The notes below the pieces were generated by a model. That model was not told where the DNA came from. It was given only the letters and a program-made list of their open reading frames with translations, and did not search any database. A program made the translations under genes and the position numbers. This document shows positions 60,408-64,000 of a stretch of DNA of 64,000 nucleotides, piece by piece. How positions within the stretch are numbered: position 1 is the stretch's first letter; each line of letters begins with the position of its first letter. The DNA is from Halospina sp040196175. GTDB taxonomy: Bacteria > Pseudomonadota > Gammaproteobacteria > Pseudomonadales > Oleiphilaceae. The stretch lies in contig NZ_JBEFNF010000006.1 in the NCBI RefSeq assembly GCF_040196175.1, forward strand, positions 62,001 to 126,000. The letters are read 5' to 3'.

Positions 60408-61666
60408 GAGCCCTGCTTATTGTGCTGTTGGTCGCCCTGCCGGCTGGCACCCTTCTAAGCCTTGGTATAGCCGAGGACCCTGGCTACATTCGCGTCAGCA
60501 TAGGCTCCTGGCTGGTCGAAACCAACTTCTGGGTGGGCGTTTCATTAGCGGTTCTGGCCGCACTGCTCCTGCACTGGCTTCTGGATATGCTACGGGGGCT
60601 TCGCCTCAGCCCCGGGGCCATGGGCCAATGGGTGCGCAACACTGGCCGCCGACGGTCCCGACGCGTAACCACGCGTGGTCTGCTTGAATTGGCCGAGGGC
60701 AACTGGGGGCGGGCACGCAAACTACTGGAAAGCGGAGCCGGCAATGCGGAGACACCGCTCATCAATTATCTGTCAGCTGCGGAAGCAGCACATCAGCAGG
60801 GTGATCAGGAAGAAGCGGATCGTTTTCTGCGCCTGGCCTGGGAAAGCACCGCCGGCTCAGACTTGGCTGTGGGCCTGACTCAGGCACGACTGCAACTCAA
60901 CGCTGAGCGCAACGAGAAGGCCCTGGCGACGCTGCTGCGCCTGCGCCGCAAGGCGCCCAACCATCCGCATGTAATGCGCCAGCTCGCCAACGTCTATCGC
61001 AACCTTGAGGACTGGCAGGCCCTCAGCGAACTGCTACCCGAGCTGCGCCGTCACGCGGCTCTGGATGAGAGCAGCCTCAACGAGCTGGAGCAGGAAGTCT
61101 GGCTCAATGTCCTCGACCAGGCCGCCGAGCGGCTGGAACGCCAGCCTGCGGAGCAACGTAATCTGGATCACCTGGATCGGGTCTGGGATCAGCTTCCTCC
61201 GGCCCGGCGCAAAGATGAATCCGTTGTCCATCATTATGCAGATCACCTTGCCCGTCTGGGAGCGGAATCCCGGGCCGAGAGCCTGCTGCGCAAGGTGCTT
61301 CGCCAGAACTGGAGTGACCTGCTGGTTAATCTTTACGGCCGCATCCGAGGGGCGCGGGCGGATGAACAGCTGCTCATGGCTGAGAACTGGCTCCACCAGC
61401 GCCCCAATAACCCTGAGTTACTACTGGCGTTGGGCCGCATCAGCCTGCGCAACCAGCTCTGGGGCAAGGCGCGTGAATATCTGGAAACCAGCCTGAGTGT
61501 GCGTCACAGCCAGGAGACTGCTGCTGAACTTTGTCGACTCTACGCCCATCTGGGGCGCTATGAAGACAGCGTGCGGCTGCTGCGCCAGGGCGTTCTGGAA
61601 CATCATGGTCTTCCCAGGCTGCCCATGCCGGAACCGCGGCGCCGAAACAGTACCCCGGCTCGCTGA
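60404..61666 (+). CDS. hemY: HemY-family TPR membrane protein
   Basis: This 420-residue protein has two N-terminal membrane helices (ALLIVLLVALPAGTLLSLGI and WVGVSLAVLAALLLHWLLDM) and a periplasmic run of TPR helices (NYLSAAEAAHQQGDQEEADR, NNPELLLALGRISLRNQLWG). The family is called HemY from its operon; it is distinct from the Bacillus protoporphyrinogen oxidase of the same name. It ends 4 bases from the convergent Fre-like gene. Confidence 0.94.
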   Translation: MRALLIVLLVALPAGTLLSLGIAEDPGYIRVSIGSWLVETNFWVGVSLAVLAALLLHWLLDMLRGLRLSPGAMGQWVRNTGRRRSRRVTTRGLLELAEGNWGRARKLLESGAGNAETPLINYLSAAEAAHQQGDQEEADRFLRLAWESTAGSDLAVGLTQARLQLNAERNEKALATLLRLRRKAPNHPHVMRQLANVYRNLEDWQALSELLPELRRHAALDESSLNELEQEVWLNVLDQAAERLERQPAEQRNLDHLDRVWDQLPPARRKDESVVHHYADHLARLGAESRAESLLRKVLRQNWSDLLVNLYGRIRGARADEQLLMAENWLHQRPNNPELLLALGRISLRNQLWGKAREYLETSLSVRHSQETAAELCRLYAHLGRYEDSVRLLRQGVLEHHGLPRLPMPEPRRRNSTPAR

Positions 61667-61670
61667 CGCA

Positions 61671-62402
61671 TCACTCCCGGGGAGCGTACTGCAGTACGTC
61701 TGAGTGAAAACAGGCAGAATCCAACCCTGCCGGCGTCAGACCATCCAGAACACTGTAAACCATGGCCGGTGACCCGCTGGCCATGACCGTAACCTGATCC
61801 AGCTCATGACCATCCGCCAGTATGGCTTCGGCGAGGCGCTCATGATGGCAATCCGAGGCCGCATCCGCCTCGCATACCACCGGGCGAAAGCGGAATCCAG
61901 GCCAGTCCTGTTCCCAGCGCTCGGCAGTGCTGCGCAGATACATGTCACCGGCTTCCCGGGCTCCCCAATAGAGAGTCACCGGCTGCTCCATCCGGCTCGA
62001 GCGCAGATAATCCACGATGCTCTTGGCCTGGGCGAATCCAGTCCCCGCCACCACCAGTAGAAGCGGCATCTGTGGTGGCTCGGTCAGGAAGGCTTCGCCA
62101 TAGGGCATGGAGATCCGGGCGCAGCCTTCGTGGCGGAGATACGCCATCACTTCACTGGCGTTTTCCCATTCCGGCGGCGCCTGGATGTGCAATGTCAGCT
62201 GTTCGGCGCCGGGCGCGCTGGCAATGGAGAACCAGGCCGGATCCCGACCCGGCAGGTGGATGGCCAGATACTGGCCCGCACTGAAAGGCACGGGCCGCCC
62301 ATGAGGCCACTCGAACCTGACCTGATAGATGTGATTACCAACCTGCCCGATTTCATTGAGATGGAACAGGTCTGTCTTAGGCTGTTGCGCGTTGACGTTC
62401 AT
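61671..62402 (-). CDS. Fre-like NAD(P)H flavin reductase (FAD/NAD-binding oxidoreductase)
   Basis: This 243-residue protein is of the ferredoxin-NADP reductase fold: FSAGQYLAIHLPGRDPAWFS with AWFSIAS standing for the flavin-binding RxYS motif, LLLVVAGTGFAQAKSIVDYL for the nucleotide-binding site and VTVMASGSPAMVYSVLD at the C terminus. The Arg of RxYS is not obvious (WFSIAS), as in Fre-type enzymes that bind free flavin. Fre-type reductases can supply FMNH2 for the prenyl-FMN cofactor of UbiD. AGGAG precedes the ATG; the gene follows ubiD by 33 bases. Confidence 0.88.
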   Translation of the reverse strand: MNVNAQQPKTDLFHLNEIGQVGNHIYQVRFEWPHGRPVPFSAGQYLAIHLPGRDPAWFSIASAPGAEQLTLHIQAPPEWENASEVMAYLRHEGCARISMPYGEAFLTEPPQMPLLLVVAGTGFAQAKSIVDYLRSSRMEQPVTLYWGAREAGDMYLRSTAERWEQDWPGFRFRPVVCEADAASDCHHERLAEAILADGHELDQVTVMASGSPAMVYSVLDGLTPAGLDSACFHSDVLQYAPRE

Positions 62403-62435
62403 ACTCTCCTCTTACGCGCGCCAGGCCAGCACGGT

Positions 62436-63902
62436 TCAGTCGAGACCGAGCTGCGGCCAGAGTTCGTCCACCCGGCGCTTAACGTCGTCGCTCATGCTGA
62501 TGGGGCGCCCCCACTCTCGATCAGTCTCCCCGGCCCACTTAGTGGTGGCGTCCAAGCCCATCTTGGAACCCAGTCCGGCCACCGGCGAAGCGAAATCCAG
62601 GTAATCGATGGGCGAGTTATCCACCAGGGTGGTGTCGCGGGTCGGGTCCATACGGGTCGTGATCGCCCAGATTACGTCCTGCCAGTCGCGGGCGTTAATG
62701 TCGTCATCCACCACGATCACGAACTTGGTGTACATGAACTGGCGGAGGAAAGACCATACACCCATCATGACGCGCTTGGCATGGCCCGGATACTGTTTCT
62801 TCATGGTCACAACGGCCATGCGGTAGGAGCAGCCCTCGGGCGGTAGATAGAAATCGACAATCTCCGGGAACTGCTTGCGCAGGATGGGCACGAACACCTC
62901 GTTCAGGGCCACGCCCAACACCGCCGGTTCGTCGGGTGGGCGCCCCGTATAGGTGCTGTGGTAAATCGGATTTTTCCGGTGAGTAACACGCTCCACCGTG
63001 AACACAGGGAAGGTTTCCACTTCGTTGTAATAACCGGTGTGGTCTCCGAAGGGCCCCTCGGGCGCTGTGTCATCCGGGTAGATATAGCCTTCCAGAATGA
63101 TCTCAGCACTGGCCGGCACCTGCAGCTCGCCAACACCGGCGTTGACCAGCTCCGTACGGGAACCACGCAGAAGCCCGGCAAACGCGTATTCTGAAAGCGT
63201 ATCCGGAACCGGCGTCACCGCGCCCAGAATAGTGGCCGGGTCAGCGCCCAATGCCACAGCCACCGGAAAAGGTTCGCCCGGATGCTGCTGTTGCCACTGC
63301 TGCAAATCCTGGGCACCGCCACGATGGGCCAGCCAGCGCATAATCAGACGGTTACGCCCAATACGCTGCTGGCGGTAAATGCCCATATTCTGGCGTTCTT
63401 TCTCCGGTCCACGCGTGACCACCAGTGGCCAGGTGATCAACGGCCCCGCATCCCCGGGCCAACAGGTCTGAACCGGCAGCTGGTACAGGTCCACATCCTG
63501 GCCCTCCCGAACCACCTCCTGACAAGGCGCGGAACGCAAGATCTTCGGCCCCATCTTCATGACCTGACGGAAGATCGGCATCTTGTCAAAAGCATCCCGG
63601 AACCCCTTGGGTGGCTCGGGCTCTTTCAGGAAAGCCAGCAGTTCGCCAATCTCACGCAGGCTGTCGACACTGTCGCGCCCCATCCCCAGCGCCACGCGCC
63701 TGGGCGTGCCGAAAAGGTTCGCGAGTACAGGCATGTCATGGCCGGTGGGGTTCTCGAACAGGAGCGCTGGGCCCTCACGACGCAGGGTCCGATCAGCGAT
63801 CTCGGTCATCTCAAGGTTCGGATCCACCTCGGTGGTGATACGCTTGAGTTCGCCCTGCTGTTCCAGCTGCTCGATGAAGTCGCGCAGGTCTTTGTATTTC
63901 AT
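62436..63902 (-). CDS. ubiD: 4-hydroxy-3-polyprenylbenzoate decarboxylase
   Basis: This 488-residue prenyl-FMN-dependent decarboxylase of ubiquinone biosynthesis opens with KYKDLRDFIEQLEQQGELKR and contains GIYRQQRIGRNRLIMRWLAHRGGA (cofactor site region), PFGDHTGYYNE with the catalytic Glu region, and DDINARDWQDVIWAITTRMD. Length equals E. coli UbiD (497). The ATG has GAGG five bases upstream. About 100 bases remain to the window edge, where a stop codon of a possible further leftward gene is seen but cannot be assigned. Confidence 0.96.
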   Translation of the reverse strand: MKYKDLRDFIEQLEQQGELKRITTEVDPNLEMTEIADRTLRREGPALLFENPTGHDMPVLANLFGTPRRVALGMGRDSVDSLREIGELLAFLKEPEPPKGFRDAFDKMPIFRQVMKMGPKILRSAPCQEVVREGQDVDLYQLPVQTCWPGDAGPLITWPLVVTRGPEKERQNMGIYRQQRIGRNRLIMRWLAHRGGAQDLQQWQQQHPGEPFPVAVALGADPATILGAVTPVPDTLSEYAFAGLLRGSRTELVNAGVGELQVPASAEIILEGYIYPDDTAPEGPFGDHTGYYNEVETFPVFTVERVTHRKNPIYHSTYTGRPPDEPAVLGVALNEVFVPILRKQFPEIVDFYLPPEGCSYRMAVVTMKKQYPGHAKRVMMGVWSFLRQFMYTKFVIVVDDDINARDWQDVIWAITTRMDPTRDTTLVDNSPIDYLDFASPVAGLGSKMGLDATTKWAGETDREWGRPISMSDDVKRRVDELWPQLGLD

Positions 63903-64000
63903 CGATGCCTCGAGGAGTGGGAATCAAAGGATAGGAACGAGAGGCAGGCATCATAGGCTCCTGCTTCCCGTTCCCTGTTACTTACACCTCAATCACCGCT

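Noticed and set aside
63982..64000. End of a further leftward gene upstream of ubiD (codons reading AVIEV then TAA)
   Set aside because: Only five codons are available before the window edge; another frame also shows a stop, so no gene can be assigned.
1..64000. CRISPR arrays, insertion sequences, tRNA or rRNA genes
   Set aside because: None found by eye: no regularly spaced repeats, no transposase-like frame, and no cloverleaf or rRNA sequence recognised on either strand.

Overview
The window is chromosomal DNA of a high-GC gammaproteobacterium of the pseudomonad/Marinobacter type. The strongest support is gene order. At 54-62 kb, argH stands divergent to a fimS/algZ-algR-like pair, followed by hemC-hemD-hemX-hemY. 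At 48-51.6 kb, lptM-lysA-dapF-DUF484-xerC run in the order familiar from Pseudomonas and its relatives. The right edge carries ubiD and a Fre-like flavin reductase. The species cannot be named from this sequence alone. Coding is dense: no stretch above 300 bases lacks a gene, and the longest gaps (about 230 bases, near 530-756 and 28341-28578) hold only promoters. I saw no tRNA, rRNA, insertion sequence, prophage or CRISPR array.

Left part (1-15 kb): a partial Tat-exported PhoX-type phosphatase, a BaiN/YhiN flavoprotein, an EamA transporter coupled to an alpha/beta hydrolase, and a large leftward efflux block. That block reads tetR, adaptor, RND pump, outer-membrane channel, second adaptor, second RND pump. 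The tetR promoter has two near-identical palindromes laid over its -35 box and its start region. Centre-left (14.5-29.6 kb): tcdA, a fructosamine-kinase-like gene, a lower-GC cassette (DUF6795-like protein plus class 3 lipase) resembling a type VI lipase effector-immunity pair, a small hydrolase/oxidoreductase operon, PilZ and AraC proteins, a 35-codon gene, a DUF1499-acyltransferase pair, an M24-fold hydrolase coupled to an FAD amino-acid dehydrogenase, a methyltransferase, sodB, a GntR regulator and a lipoprotein.

Centre (29.6-41.4 kb): a lipopolysaccharide/surface glycan cluster. It holds an O-antigen-ligase/GT2 fusion, a sulfotransferase, four further glycosyltransferases of GT2 or GT4 type, a CDP-glycerol glycerophosphotransferase-like enzyme, a GT90 enzyme, Kdo kinase, a heptosyltransferase-family GT9 enzyme and DUF6165. 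Genes at 31.6-34.8 kb look more AT-rich than their surroundings.

Right part (41.4-64 kb): a seven-gene leftward operon, lptM-lysA-dapF-DUF484-xerC-diguanylate cyclase-hybrid sensor kinase; a rightward GGDEF/EAL protein whose catalytic motifs are all degraded (FimX-like); argH; the algZ/algR pair; the heme operon; and fre-like and ubiD genes.

The items most worth a second look are the lipase cassette, the ligase-glycosyltransferase fusion and sulfotransferase in the glycan cluster, the metal-ligand-deficient M24/FAD pair, the degenerate c-di-GMP protein, the double operator and the 35-residue gene.
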